A DNA stretch of 64,000 bases from Trichodelitschia bisporula. Its lineage: Eukaryota; Ascomycota; Dothideomycetes; Phaeotrichales; Phaeotrichaceae. The notes under the pieces were generated by a model. It had not been told where the DNA came from. It saw only the letters and a program-made list of their open reading frames with translations, and made no database searches. A program made the translations under genes and the position numbers. Shown piece by piece: positions 46,814 to 58,363 of this stretch (positions are counted from its first letter, which is position 1; every line of letters begins with the position of its first letter). Location of the stretch: assembly GCA_010356995.1 (NCBI GenBank), contig ML996689.1, positions 231,873-295,872 on the forward strand. The letters are read 5' to 3'.

Positions 46814-48521
46814 ATGAAAAGCGGCGAGGCTCAGCAGCGCCTGCTGACTGTGCTGAAGGAGCGAAACATCAATATTGGCCCAGACGACGTCGCTTGGGCA
46901 TTTGAATCACCGCGAACAAGAGACGAAGTCACCGTTTGGATTGAGGAATATCTTGACAGTTTGACGCTACTTACTGAAGACGAATACGAACTGTAGGTCC
47001 ATTTCCTTGACTTCTGACGCAATTATATCCTACTGGCCCATTCTGTCTGTTTATTGTGATCGATTCTTACACGTGATAGCTACAATGCCATCGGCTACTC
47101 TAGGGCGCAAGCCGAATTGGCCGCGGCGACCAGTGGAACGCGGGCACTGTCCGACAGCGACTTGAAGGCTGCCATTGAATCGTTGACCAAGTCCACGAAC
47201 GCCATCGAGAAGCATGCCAAAGCCCTCGAGGTACAGAAGGAAGCCCTGCTGGCTCTCAAGGCTCAAGAGCTTGATGCCAGCGCCTATTCTCCCACTCGAC
47301 AATCACAAGAGCTGGAGAACAACCGTCTTGAGTTTGCTGTAGGTTTTCCATGATTCTGAGATGGAGATCTGACACCTGTAGCTTGAGGATATGCGGTCGT
47401 CGACTGAAGAACTGCTCGTAGAAGCAGAGAAGCAGACGCAACGCTCCATCGCACAACTCAGCTCCGTCTCCAATGAACGCATGAGTGCAGACAACCAGGT
47501 GCTTGATGCAATATCCAAGCTGGCTCCAAAGGCGCTTGCGGCGGACAGTGATCAACTTACACCGGAAACGGTCGAGAAAATGTGCCAGGCTCTGGTAGAG
47601 CTCCGTGAACAGGAGGCAAAAGCCCGCATGGACGCTACTCTCCAGGTACTACTGTCTGAGTACGCCAGCAAAACTGCCGAGGATGCGGACAAGGACGAAG
47701 GCGCCGCCGAGAGAGACGAGTTGCAGACTGAATTCAACACACTCCGGGAAGAAATTGGCTCCGTGGTGCGTATGGTCGTGGGCCACGAACTACGAGAGCC
47801 ACTCATCGACATCATTCGCCGCTCGGCGGATCAAGCTGCCGCCTCAAGGCGAAACTGGTTTGACTATGTGAGTAATCCTTCGAGGCGTCTTCGTATCTAA
47901 TCAGCCTAGATTACGTCAACGTTTGAGCACATGGTGGGTCAACTTGAAAGCACCAACGCTCAAGCTACCGAATTGCTTGAATATGACAGCGCTCTCCGCG
48001 AGATTCGAACTGCTTTCAAGACCACCGCAACCGAGATACCACTAGTTCCCGGTAAGCCCGGAGCAGATTCAGCACCCAACACGCCTCTGCGCGGACTTAG
48101 CTTGAAGCCTAAGGCACGGGATGAAAAGCTGGCGGGTGGCACTGTTCATCAAGTTCTCCGCCGCTTCGACGTCGGCAGCGGTGCAGGTTACGATGTGGAA
48201 GAGGCCAAAGCGGAGCTGGCAAAGGTTGCCACGGAGGCTATCTCGAAACTCCAGGCCCAATATGCATCGGCCGAGGCCGTAACTCTTGAGGCCATTTCAA
48301 ACTCGCTTGAAGAGAACAAGCGTCATTTGGATGCTATCTTGGCCCGGATATACTCCAACTCCAAGTACGGCACGATACGGTTGACCGATCAGGGCCTGGA
48401 ATCCGAGCTCCAAGAACTGGATCAGAGTGTTGCACAGCTTGCAGAGGCACTGGAAAAGGCCCCAATCGAAAAGCAAGCAGCCCAGATACAGGTCGGAAAG
48501 CTCAAGGCAAAGTGGGGGTAG
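46814..48521 (+). CDS. Coiled-coil protein, possibly HAUS3/augmin-subunit-like
   Basis: There are four exons: 46814-46992, 47080-47338, 47382-47867 and 47910-48521. All are in phase and encode 511 residues. Three donors are GTAGGT, GTAGGT and GTGAGT. The N-terminus (VLKERNINIGPDDVAWAFES, then WIEEYLDSLTLLTEDEYELY) resembles the small helical head of HAUS3-type augmin subunits, where a Trp-Phe core is followed by a WFxxN/LLSEEE-like element. The rest is long heptad-patterned coiled coil (about 75-300 and 360-505) with a Pro-rich break near residue 340. If correct, it would recruit gamma-tubulin to spindle microtubules. The similarity is weak and could also fit another mitotic coiled-coil protein. 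The divergent promoter with thymidylate synthase suggests cell-cycle expression. Confidence 0.7.
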
Positions 48522-48973
48522 ACGTGTACATTGGCCTAGCGAGAAGTACCTCATAATCATCCACGCTTTGGCATGCTCCTTGAAGTACACCATCTTGTTT
48601 GTAAGTAGTTTAAAAGCTAGGCCGAACAGGACCGGTTAGCGACTCGAAATGAAGCTCGTTCAGGGGTACGTGCTGCTTCCCCTGGAATACCGTGGAGTGC
48701 TACTGCCAACGTGAGCCGAGCGCACACTGAATCCGGATGCCTGCTGCATTGCTTCTGGTGTTTTTGAGAAGGAAGCAGCCAGAGTTCCTGCCGCTCCGGT
48801 AGAAATGCCAGTGTCAGCAGATTCATTGGCACTTCACTTGTCGTGCAAGTAGCTTGGAAGTCATTCCCCCAAATCCCACCATCCATTCCATCACCATCTT
48901 CATCGTACTGCTCCGGCGTATTATTCGTTTTCGCCTCTTTTGATTTCTGGCAGGCAGCATTTTATAGTTCGAT
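48522..48973. other. Intergenic, no feature seen
   Basis: About 450 bp between the end of the coiled-coil gene and the start of the large membrane protein, both on the plus strand. I see no RNA gene or repeat. Confidence 0.5.
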
Positions 48974-51900
48974 ATGGGTAAGTGTATTGTTTTTGCATCC
49001 ACGTCTTCCATTCCAAGTCTGATTCTAGAGGCTTGGTACCCGCACTGACAGATGTAGCCAAATCGGCGGAGGTCTGCTTTCCCCTAGCAACGTTTCCGTC
49101 ATTTTTCTCGAGCTACAGCTCATGCTCTTCGACTCCGTTGCCAACTACGGGCTACACCCAGTGTCACCCATTTCCAACTTTCACCGTCGTTGTTCCGGCC
49201 GATCGCACTGCCACTCCGTCATATATTGTCATTGAGTCTACAGGGGCCGTGGATGGAATCTCGGTCAAACATGTTGACTATACGAGAACTTCCGATGACC
49301 AATTTTCCCGCGAGGATTCGATGGAACCTGCGAACATGGCTTGGGGGGAGTGCCCTGTTGGTACACCCACTGTACGCAGTTACCCACCTCCAAATTTCAC
49401 CATCGTTGTTCCGGCCGATCGCACTTCCAGTCCGCCATATGTTGTCGTTGAGTCTACAGGGGCCGTGGATGGAGTCCCGATCGAACATGTTGACTGTATG
49501 AGAACTTCCGATGGCCAACTTTCCTGCGACAATTCGATGCAACCTGCGGACATGGCTTGGGGGGAGTGCCCTGCCGGTACGCCTACTGTACGCAGTCACC
49601 CTGACAAGGGTGTACCAACATGGGTATCAAAACTCGGCTCTGTCCGTGTGATGAAGTCAGCCTGGCGACGATATATCAAGCAGGAGTATACTTTGGCCGA
49701 TGTCTCAAACCTCCCCTCTTCCGCTGTTCCAAGCCACCGCCTCAGGCGCGACGACTACCAGTTCTCCAGGTCGACTGTGGGAGTTTATATATCGCTTTAT
49801 CTTGTAGCACTGGGTGTGACATCTGTGTTTCCCTCCAAAAGATTCACGGTATGGAGGCATATCCTGGGCTTCTGGGCACCGTTCAACATCTTCTACGCCC
49901 TTGGTCGGGTTGAACCGGATTGCCTGGAGAGCTACATATACAACTCCAAAGTCGGAATTTGGGAGGTTGTGGAGTTTTTGGCACAAACTGACTTCGCCTG
50001 GCACGCTGGGACAGTCCAGTTTCTAGGGCTTCGGTTTCCACGGCGCCGTGTTCCCATACTGGAAGATCTCTTAGATCACCCCGAACATATTCCCACCGTG
50101 CTTTGCATCCTCCGGACCGTTTGGCCTATTTGGTATGAGTGGTCCATCTCTCCCGAGCTCCATGAGCTGCAGTCGAACGATGATGTTGCATGGTTCTGGG
50201 CCGTGTTACGTCTAGGCCTAGTCATCTTGGTTGCCAACTGGGCTCGCGTGAAGCACTTCCGAAAGTGCTACGACTGGGAACTACTGCTTGTCATCACCGC
50301 GGCATCTCGGGAGCAGGTATTTCTTACATTCCAGTCTACACCGTTTTGGCAGAGTGTGTTTGCGGTGATGAAAGGATTCGATGTGAAGGATTGGATCGCT
50401 GTCCTCGTATCTATGATCATTTTGTCCCTGGTCGAGTTTGTCGGAGTCCTTCACTCGCTGAGGCTTGCTGCCATCGTCCTCTTGTTCACCATCGCTTGCA
50501 TCGCGTCCCCAAGTCCTCCACCTGTTCCTACATGGCTAAAAGTCGCCGTCCAGTTTTACGACTACGTGGCTTACCTGGTGTTTGCGGTACTTATCTACGA
50601 GCAGTCCATCCGGTATCTCGAGGAAAGGTACATCATTCGTTGGCACAGGCTTTTTTGGCGACTTCAGCCTCGGCCGAGACATGAGCCGCTTAACCGACTC
50701 ACCGGGCGCTTCTCCCTGATCCGAGCGGGTGTGTACGCGAGTGCGTACGCAGCGCACCGCATTGGACGGCCCGGAGTGCATATCCATTCTCGTTTTCGGA
50801 GAGCATGTCTTTTGCGTTACACTCTGGGTGCCGTCCTCGCGCTTGGTCGGGATGTGTTCCTTGTCGCGTACATGATCCTCCTGGTCTTTGCCCTCCTTGC
50901 GTTTAAGTCTACCCGCCTTGCGTACAGGCTTACCCGCCTTTTGTACAGGTTCCTATGGGTTCTTACCCTCATTTACTACGCAGCATACATCTACCTACTG
51001 CTGGAGGGATCTGTGGGAGCCATACCGCATATCTCGAATTTGTTTCTGGAGACCAGGTTCTCAGAGATCGACTTTCCAGAGGTCAAATTTCCAGAGGTCA
51101 GGATTCCAGAGATCAGGATTCCGGAGATCGGGATCAGGTTTCCAGGGGCCCACGGCGCAGAACTGCCCTCGCCCGTGCCATCTTCGAGCCCGAATCAAAA
51201 AGAGGACATGACGACTGATCTGACGATCCTTCTGCGAGAGGAGCCGCCGGCCCGTCAGCCTGAGCACGCGACTCCCGGACGACCTACACCTACGACAATC
51301 GAGAATGCAGCCATCCCAGCCCGTAGACGTCCGCCCATTACGCCGCAGCCCCGGCCGGCGTACCGCGATGTCCCCGTTCTGTACGATGTGCGTCAGCTCT
51401 GGCAGCATCGCCAAAAGTTTTCCCCTGTTCTGGACGATCTGGACTATCAAGTCACCCCGATCAAGACGCAGACCACGCAGCCCCAGCCCGCGTACCGCGA
51501 TGCCCCCGTTCTGAACGATTTGCGTCAGCGCTGGCAGCATCGCCAAAGGTTTTCCCATATCGTGGCCGATCTTGATTATCACATCACGCCGACCACAACG
51601 CAGACCACGCGCACCCGGCCCGACTACCGTGTTGGCCGCGAGCGGGACAACTGGCGTCACTTCTACCCGTATAACCGAAAAGTTGCTCCTATCATTGAAG
51701 AACTCGACTATCACTTCGCGCCGACCACGACGCAGACGACGCAGACCCGGTCCCCGTACCGCATTGCTCCCGTTCGATATCAGGGGCATATCCCTTTCCA
51801 CTACCCGTATACACGGAAATTTATCCCTGTTGTGGAAAATCTGGACAATCACATCACGCAGGCCACGGAGGCCACAGAGAGCACGGAAACCGCAGAGGTC

Positions 51901-52347
51901 ACAGAAACCACGGAGACCACGGAGACCACGGAGACCACGGAGACCACAGAGACCACAGAGACCACGCTGAGCACGCTGAGCACTCTGAGCACACCGAGCA
52001 CGCCGACTCCCCCCTACCCGCTCCCAGGCCTCGAACCTTGGCCAATTTCTCAGTCAACATCAACACATTACATAACAGTGACCCGAACCCGAAAAGCGTC
52101 ATCAGAAGCGTCCATCACCCAAACGATGCCATCTATCACCGCCGCAGCCTTCAACATCCCAGGTTGGATCGAAGCCGGCGTGTCCTTCAATACGGAAACA
52201 ACCACCTACCTCGACATGAACCACTACCGGCGCCTACCTGTGGTTATCCTGGATCCAGCCACAAAGGCAGACAGCGAGGGCGTGGAGGGGAAGTCAGCGC
52301 AGAGTGATGAAAAATATGAGACATTGATCAGTGGTCGGGAATTATAA
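48974..52347 (+). CDS. Large repeat-bearing polytopic membrane protein, unknown function
   Basis: The open frame reaches upstream only to a GTG. A 4-nt first exon (ATG-G, 48974-48977), a GTAAGTG donor and a CTGACAG acceptor at 49051 give a phase-correct 1099-residue protein starting MDVAKSAEV. The N-terminal part holds two 72-residue tandem units (VVPADRT...ESTGAVDG...NMAWGECP). The middle has about eight membrane helices (for example VGVYISLYLVALGVTSVF, WIAVLVSMIILSLVEFVGVL and FLVAYMILLVFALLAF). A five-residue motif (F/I-P-E-V/I-K/R) is repeated near residue 690. Four exact-length 44-residue units (132 nt each) with AYRD...W-HRQ-FSP-V-DLDYH follow, then a Thr-Glu-Thr repeat tract and a Thr/Ser-rich tail. 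I recognise no family. The predicted topology is membrane-anchored with a long repetitive tail; a cell-surface or wall role is a guess. Confidence 0.72.
49170..49601 (+). repeat. Two tandem 216-bp units in the membrane protein gene
   Basis: The phrase TTCACC(G/A)TCGTTGTTCCGG starts at 49180 and again at 49396, exactly 216 bp apart. The similarity continues through both units (72 codons each), ending with GGTACRCC(Y)ACTGTACGCAG. They are well conserved at protein level, so duplication was in frame. Confidence 0.85.
51349..51870 (+). repeat. Four tandem 132-bp units and a TET-coding microrepeat
   Basis: TACCG starts at 51361, 51493, 51625 and 51757, an exact 132-bp spacing, in the context of repeated 44-residue units. 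Directly after, about 51895-51965 repeats the 9-mer ACGGAGACC or ACAGAGACC, and then ACGCTGAGC-type units occur to about 52000. Confidence 0.85.
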
Positions 52348-52697
52348 GGGATGGCGCGAGGGATGCCTCTGTTTGCTTTATCCACGCGTGGAATCTTTGT
52401 CCGTACTGTATTGTGGTGTGGTGTGGATTGGCCTAGAGGAATACTTGTCCTCGCTTTGCGCCACTGTAGGCGACGAGTCCGTTCGCTTCCTCTCTCACTA
52501 GGCATACATCTTTCGATTCGTTGAATATCGCCTGATGTTGAAGTGGATCTTTTGCCATCACAACCACAACCTAACCACGATCAGGACCTCAGCTACACTT
52601 ACACCATGCACCAACTGTAAATAACCGCTCTTCTTCAAATCTCAAAATGTCAGAATGTGGAATGATTCCAATCGGTCATCTTGCGCGGCCACTACCT

Positions 52698-53626
52698 TCA
52701 AGCCGTCTCCCGTCGCCTGGCCATCAACAGCGCACTCCCCCATTCAATCTCTAATTCTAAATCCTCCGTCCACCCCTCCACCTTCTTAATTTCATCATAC
52801 AACTCATCCACAATATCCCCCTCCCCCCCCTCCCTCCTCTTCTTCCTCCCCGGATGCGCCTTCTCCCACTCATGAAACGCACTAAACGTCCGCAGATACT
52901 CCATGCTCCCACCCACCGTCATCTTCCCCGTCACAAACGCCGTCCCAACTCCAGTCCCCTTCCCCTTCGTCCCAGGCTCATACTCCACCCTCTGCACATC
53001 CACCCACTCCCACTCCGGCGGCACAACAGCCCTCAGTTTCCCACGGACAATAAAGCGCCCAGGCTCCCAATAAGACCCCATCTGCCCCTTACCCTCGCCG
53101 TAGCAAAACTCATCCACCATCCTCGTTGCCCTCGGATAATTAACAAACACATGATCCTTATACCCCCAAAACGCCAGCGTGCCCCCCGGCCTTACCACCC
53201 GCGCCAGCTCCGGCCAGGCGCGGGCGTAGTCAAACCAGTGCGCCGCCTGCCCGGCGGTCACGAGATCGACATCGCGGTCCGGGATCGAGGACATGTCTTC
53301 GGCGGTGCCGACTCGGAAGCTGACGTGTGGGAATTGAGCGGTGGGGGTTAGTTTCTGTGCTTGTCCGATCATAACGCTTGAGGGGTCGGTGCCGAGGGAG
53401 CGGGTGAAGTGCGCGGCGAGCATTCGGGGGATTAGGCCCGGCCCCGTGCCGAGGTCGAGGTGTTGCGTGCGTGGTCCCTGGTGGTAGGCTAGAACGGTGG
53501 AGTAGAGTGCGGGTGGGTAGGTGGGCCGGTGGACGGCGTAGGAGAGGGCGGAGAAGGACTTGTTGCTGGTTTGGTTAGAGATGGAGAGGTAGGTTGGAGA
53601 GAGGGGGCGTACGCGAAGGTCGTCAT
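52698..53626 (-). CDS. Class I SAM-dependent methyltransferase (Tmt1/Crg1-like)
   Basis: Exons 53626-53613 and 53565-52698 encode 293 residues. A 47-bp intron with GTACGC donor, CTAAC branch site and CAG acceptor joins MTTFA to NKSFSALSYAVHRPTYP, the usual start of this family. SAM motif I is LDLGTGPGL (41-49). Downstream are GTAEDM, VDLVTAGQAAHWFDY and RVVRPGGTLAFWGY. The closest known yeast proteins are trans-aconitate methyltransferase Tmt1 and Crg1 (about 290-300 residues); the substrate here is not known. Without the intron the frame lacks an ATG, which supports the two-exon model. It diverges from the rhodanese gene. Confidence 0.85.
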
Positions 53627-54102
53627 TGTGCTCGCTGATATCTCCGGTTAAGCTATGATCAACTATGCTATGCTAGAATGCTGGAATTGGAATTTGAGCA
53701 ACAGAAAAAAAGAGAATATATCTGGCAGGTTTATACATGACGTAGCGAGCTGACCGCGCCGCGGGACTAGCGACACCGGGACGGCTGTCAGAATACGGCA
53801 AGGCGCAAGCCGCGGCCGATCGGCTTCGTGAAAGCGGGATTTATCCTCACATCCAAATATTCTACAACCCCTACCTGGCATAACCGATAAAGTGACTTAC
53901 GACAAGTATTGGCAAGCATGCCCTGCCATCCGCCCTTGCGCTGAGCACCCCACATCCGCCAAGGGTCTTGCGTGCTTGCCCTGCGGGACATGGCTCTTGT
54001 CGTCCTAAATCCAACCTCACGTCCCTCGCGCCCCGCCATATATCCCAACATCTTTCGTCCCACCGCAGTACCCAATCCCAATCACCCTATCAAAGAGCAC
54101 AA
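53627..54102. promoter_or_regulatory. Divergent promoter, methyltransferase and rhodanese genes
   Basis: The 476 bp between the two start codons must hold both promoters. No known factor site stands out. A run of A residues (53703-53709) and a TATA-like GAATATATC (53712-53720) occur on the methyltransferase side. Confidence 0.4.
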
Positions 54103-54629
54103 ATGGCCATCTCCACGCCGCACTCAATCGCCTCGCTCAAGTACATCAATCGCGACGAGCTCTCCTCCCAACTCCTCGCCTCGCCTAACGACCCGGACAT
54201 CGCGATTGTCGATGTGCGCGGCGATGATTATCTCGGCGGGCACATTCGTGGGGGAATCAACGTGCCGTCGGAGAATCTGGACTGGCAGGCGCCGGAGCTG
54301 GCGCGCAAGCTGAAGGACAAGAAGGCTGTTGTGTTCCATTGCGCGCTCAGTCAGCAGCGTGGGCCTAGTGCGGCGCTGAAGTATTTGAAGGAGAGGGATC
54401 GGTTGGGGATTGGGAAGACGGAGGGCGAGGAGGGGAAGAAGGAGGGTGAGGAGAAGAAGGAGGGCGAGGAGGAGCAGCAGGTTCTGGTCTTGGAGGGCGG
54501 GTTTGTGAAGTGGCAGGAGAAGTATAGCATTTCCGGGTTTCGAGATATGGGGCTAATGGGAGTAGGTACGGGAAGGATAAGAGGCTGACCGAGGCGTACG
54601 CTGAAGACATCTGGAAGTTCGGGTATTAG
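54103..54629 (+). CDS. Small rhodanese/Cdc25-fold protein (Ibp1/Ych1/Acr2-like)
   Basis: Exons 54103-54521 and 54566-54629 encode 160 residues. The 44-bp intron (GTATAG donor, GCTAATG branch, TAG acceptor) joins EK to YGKDKRLTEAYAEDIW. The active-site loop HCALSQQR has Cys80 and Arg86, the Cys-x5-Arg of Cdc25-type phosphatases and arsenate reductases. VDVRGDDYLGGHIRGGINVP is the rhodanese core. A Glu/Lys/Gly-rich low-complexity insert (about residues 100-127) separates the loop from the last strand. The activity (phosphatase, arsenate reduction or sulfurtransfer) cannot be settled from sequence. Confidence 0.88.
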
Positions 54630-54979
54630 GCTCGTATGCTGATATCGCGAACAAGGAAATATCGCCACCATAATGATGCATTCTAGCACCGCAGCGCGCG
54701 GTGGCTAACGGCTACCACAAGGCTTGAGGAGAGCTTCCACATGCCGCAACTTGACTGGCGTTCAGTACACAGTGGCAGTAGTCATACGGCTATTAATGAT
54801 TAGAGAAGACCTACACCACCGTATGGCGCAGTTCTCGGCCCGATCTTGTCTCTCGGTGGACCGGTGGGTTAAAGGAGAAGAGATATAGGAGTGGTGCTTT
54901 CCTGTAGCAGGCGGCTTTTGTCCTTGAACTGTATAATGCTTAATGCCTGAATCGCTTTTGTGCTCCTTAGCTGTCCTTT
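54630..54979. other. Convergent intergenic, no feature seen
   Basis: 350 bp lie between the stop of the rhodanese gene and the stop of the minus-strand GTPase gene; both 3' untranslated regions should lie here. Confidence 0.5.
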
Positions 54980-56371
54980 TCATGTCAACGCCTTCGCCAG
55001 ACTAGCAGCAAACTTCTCCTCATCAAGCCCCTTCCCAATAAGAACAATCTTCCCTCCACTACCCTCCCCGCCCGCCCCCTCCCTACTATCCGTAAACTCA
55101 AACATCTCCCGCACACCCTGCAACAGCTTCACCCCACCAGAAGCAAGCTCAATCCGCCCCTTCGTCCGATGCACCTCAATCCCCTCCGCCTCCCCCCCCA
55201 GCAACGTCCCCTCCCACAACAGGGCCTGCAGCCACGAATCCAGCGCCGCGAGCTTCTCCTCCGCTAAAACTGGCACTTCGAGTGCAATCGTCGAAATGGT
55301 GGGGTCGAGATGGCTATGCCCCTTGCGCGCGAAATCTAGCTCTTCGACCGGGACTGCGTTGTAAGCATGTAGATCGAGGAGCACGCCCTCAAGGCGCGGC
55401 ACCGCGCTATATGCCGTCTCGTGGATGCGTGCGAGGGCGTTGATTGCGCGGATGCGTGCCCGCACAGCGTCGAGCTCATCGGCTGAGACGATGTCCGTCT
55501 TATTGAGCACAATGACGTCAGCGTGCGAGATTTGCAAGTGCGCAGTCGTGAGATGCGGGCCCTGCCCATGATCCTCGGGAGTCTCCTCCGGCGTCGGCGC
55601 ATCGAGGCTGCGCAGGATGTTCTTCGCATCCACGAGCGTGACGATGCCGTCGAGGTAGATGGTGCTGCCGAGGCCATCATCGACCCAGAAAATGGGTGCT
55701 ATGTTGCCCGGGTCAGCGAGGCCGGTGGTTTCGAGGAGGATGTAGTCGAAAGCGCCGCGGCGGGCCATGAGGGATTCGATGGCGTTGACGCCTGTGTCTT
55801 TCACGGAGCAGCAGAGGCAGCCGTTGGCGAGGTCGAGCCATTCTTCGACTTTGCCTTCCTCGGTATTGACGGTGAGGGACTTTTCGATGTCCGAGGCTGG
55901 GGATGTCAGATATCATGGTGTTTTAATGGGGGTGACAAAGTCTTACAGTTGCCGAACTCTGGGGTAGGTTAGTGGTAGTTCGGGAAGAGGGAGCTTTTAC
56001 GGACCATTTAGGATCACTGCGATCTTTTTGCCGTGCTGCTCGTTCAGGATGTAGTTTAGCAGTGTGGTCTTGCCGGCTCCCAGGTACCCTGTGATATATT
56101 AGCTACCATGAAGATATCTGAACCTTTGATACACAGCTAGCCATCCACTTCGGGATCATAAAGCGATTTGCATTGCGAACTGGGACATAAAATGTTCAAA
56201 TGAAGAACTAGACCTGACGACTGAGAAGACTCTCTTACCGGTTACAATCGTGATAGGGACCTTAACCTGCGGTTCCCCCGCACTATCTACAAGCTGAGGT
56301 ACATCTTCGTCGTCCTGGGCGGCATCAAGCAGCGGCGGCGCTTCTTCCCGATCCTCTTCAAACTCCATCAT
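54980..56371 (-). CDS. ZNG1-type G3E GTPase zinc metallochaperone (CobW domain)
   Basis: There are four exons on the minus strand: 56371-56239, 56088-56005, 55958-55947 (only 12 nt) and 55896-54980, giving 381 residues. Introns are 150, 46 and 50 bp. An acidic N-terminus precedes Walker [14 protein letters not shown] (45-57). Then follow VILNEFGNSSDIEKSL, the metal-binding CxCC motif GCLCCSV (Cys103, 105, 106), ETTGLADP, the base-specificity motif VLNKTD, and a CobW C-terminal domain. ZNG1 proteins pass zinc to methionine aminopeptidase. The microexon AGTTCGGCAACT restores the conserved NEFGNS stretch; skipping it would remove EFGN. The protein diverges from the Mob3 gene across 116 bp. Confidence 0.92.
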
Positions 56372-56487
56372 GAATGTTTGCTGCCTCCAAAGGACGTCAA
56401 ACAAAGATAAAAATCGCTGAAAAGGGAGAAGTCGTCTAGAAAAGCCCACAAGTCTCGTTTCCTCTGCTATTTACCTAAATCCACAGA
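56372..56487. promoter_or_regulatory. Short divergent promoter, ZNG1-type and Mob3 genes
   Basis: Only 116 bp separate the two start codons. A GGACGTCA motif, a CRE-like half match, lies at 56392-56399. There is no TATA box of note. Confidence 0.4.
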
Positions 56488-58363
56488 ATGCAGTCAGAAG
56501 GCGAGAAACGCGCTCTTACGAAGTCGTCCCGCCCGCGATGCCGGGTGACATGGAACAGCCACTGTGGCGTCTGTGGCCGTGCACCAGCCACCAACCCCTT
56601 CCTCACCACCAAACCCGCGGCGTTGCTCGCGGCGCTAAACACAACTCCATCCTCCTCCTCCATCTCCCCCTCTCCCACCACTCCACGACTCCCCCCAGGC
56701 TTCTTCTCAGCCTTCAAAATGGTCGCCTCCCCGCTCAGCTCCCCGCGGCTCCCCAGCCCGCCCCCCATCGCAGAGGTGCAACTCGGCCCCAAATCCCCCA
56801 CCGGCTCGCCCGACGACCTTCCTCCCAGCTTCGACAGCGCATCGCGGCGCATCCGCCCCGGCACCAAAGCAGCAGATATGCCAGAAGGCCCGCCGCTGGT
56901 CGATCTGACCGACGTACGCCCCCCTCCTATCTGAATCACACCCCGCAATCACCTCCCACAACCCAACTAACGGCTACCAGATCAACACCCCCTTCCAACT
57001 AACCGAACACCTCCAAGCCCTCTACGCCTCCCTAACCCACCCCCCCAACTCGCCAACCACTATCCCCATAACCCGCCAAACTGCAACCCGCCTCGCCCAG
57101 CCCCCCGACGGCGTCGACCGCTACCTCTGGCTCTACGAACTCTGCCGCTTCCTCTGCCAAAAAGTAAACGCCATCCTGGTCGCCCTCTTCGCCGACACGC
57201 CCCCGTGCTCAGCAGCGACCTGCAACGAAATGCGCGCCAGCGAGTGGCAATACCTGTGCGCCGTGCACGACCCCCCGAAACCCTGCTGCGCGATTGATTA
57301 CTGCTGCCACACGCTCGACTGGGCGGCGAACGTGCTCACCTCGCCGAAAAACTTCCCCTCGCGGCTGGCGCTGGGCGCGATGGAGGGCGCGGCTGGCGGC
57401 CAGGCGGCGCATAATGCGGGCATACAGCAGCTCAAGCAGTTAACCAATATCTTCCGCCGCGTGTACCGCATTTTTGCGCACGCTTGGTTTCAACACAGGG
57501 ATATGTTCTGGAAAGTCGAAGGCCGCACAGGCCTATACGTGTTCTTCAAAACCGTCTGCGACGTCTACCACCTCATTCCCGAGGATAATTACACCGTCCC
57601 GCCCCAGGCGGAAGGCCTGGACGATGCTCCGGTCCCGGCTCCGGCGCCCGGCCCGACGATACTCACGCGCGACCATGAGAAGCCAGAGCCGAGGGGGAAT
57701 ACGGTGGTTGCGGCGGGGAATACGACGAAGAGACATCATAAGACGCCGAGTGATAATCCGCGGATTACGCCGGTGCCGGAGGAGAAAGAGGAAGAGGATG
57801 AGAAGCCTGGGTCTGAGGCGGCGGAGATCAAGGCGGAGCAGGCGGCTGATGCGGCGGCTGAGGAGGCGGCGAGGGATCCTGAGCCGGTGGCTAAGAGGGT
57901 TGAGACTGTGGTTGAAACGCCGGCGGGCAAGGTCACTGAGCCGGCTGCTGAGGAGGCGAAGGAGGCTGACCCGGCGCCTGTGGCTGAGACGGAAGGTAAG
58001 ACTGAGGTGGGGAAGGAGGAGGCGAAGGAGGAGGATGAGGAATCGTCGGAGGAAGAGGAGGATTCAGATGACGAGGAGGATGACGACGCCACCACAGTCT
58101 CCCCCAGCAAGGCCGGGCCCAAAGACGCGAAGACACCGTCGCCCCCTCCCGCCCCAGCTGCGGAGAAGAAGCCTGAGGCACCTGCTGAATCCAAGGCCAA
58201 GGCCGAGGACGACGATGACGACAGCGACGACGCGGAAGCGGAGCCCGAGGCCGAGGAGAGTGATACGAAGGTGGCGAAGGCTGAGAAGGGTGACGCTAAG
58301 GACAAGGACAAGGAGGCGGGCGCGGGTGCGACGGGCAAGGAAGCCGGCGAGACGAAGGAATAA
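56488..58363 (+). CDS. mob3: Mob-family protein of the phocein/Mob3 type (STRIPAK subunit)
   Basis: Exons 56488-56913 and 56981-58363 are joined in phase 0 by a 67-bp intron with a CTAAC branch site, giving 602 residues. The Mob domain starts soon after the splice (INTPFQLTEHLQALY, about 143) and shows LYELCRFLCQKVN, the zinc-site cysteines of CSAATCNEM and CAVHDPPKPCCAIDYC, FPSRLALG and the terminal HAWFQHRDMFWKVEGRTGLY. Human phocein is 225 residues. Here a Ser/Pro-rich N-terminal extension of about 140 residues (with a CGVCGRAPATNPF start) and a Lys/Glu/Ala-rich acidic tail of about 240 residues are added. In Sordaria the homologue SmMOB3 is needed for hyphal fusion and fruiting-body development within STRIPAK. 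Dropping the intron would end the protein in a PPPI stop. Confidence 0.88.
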
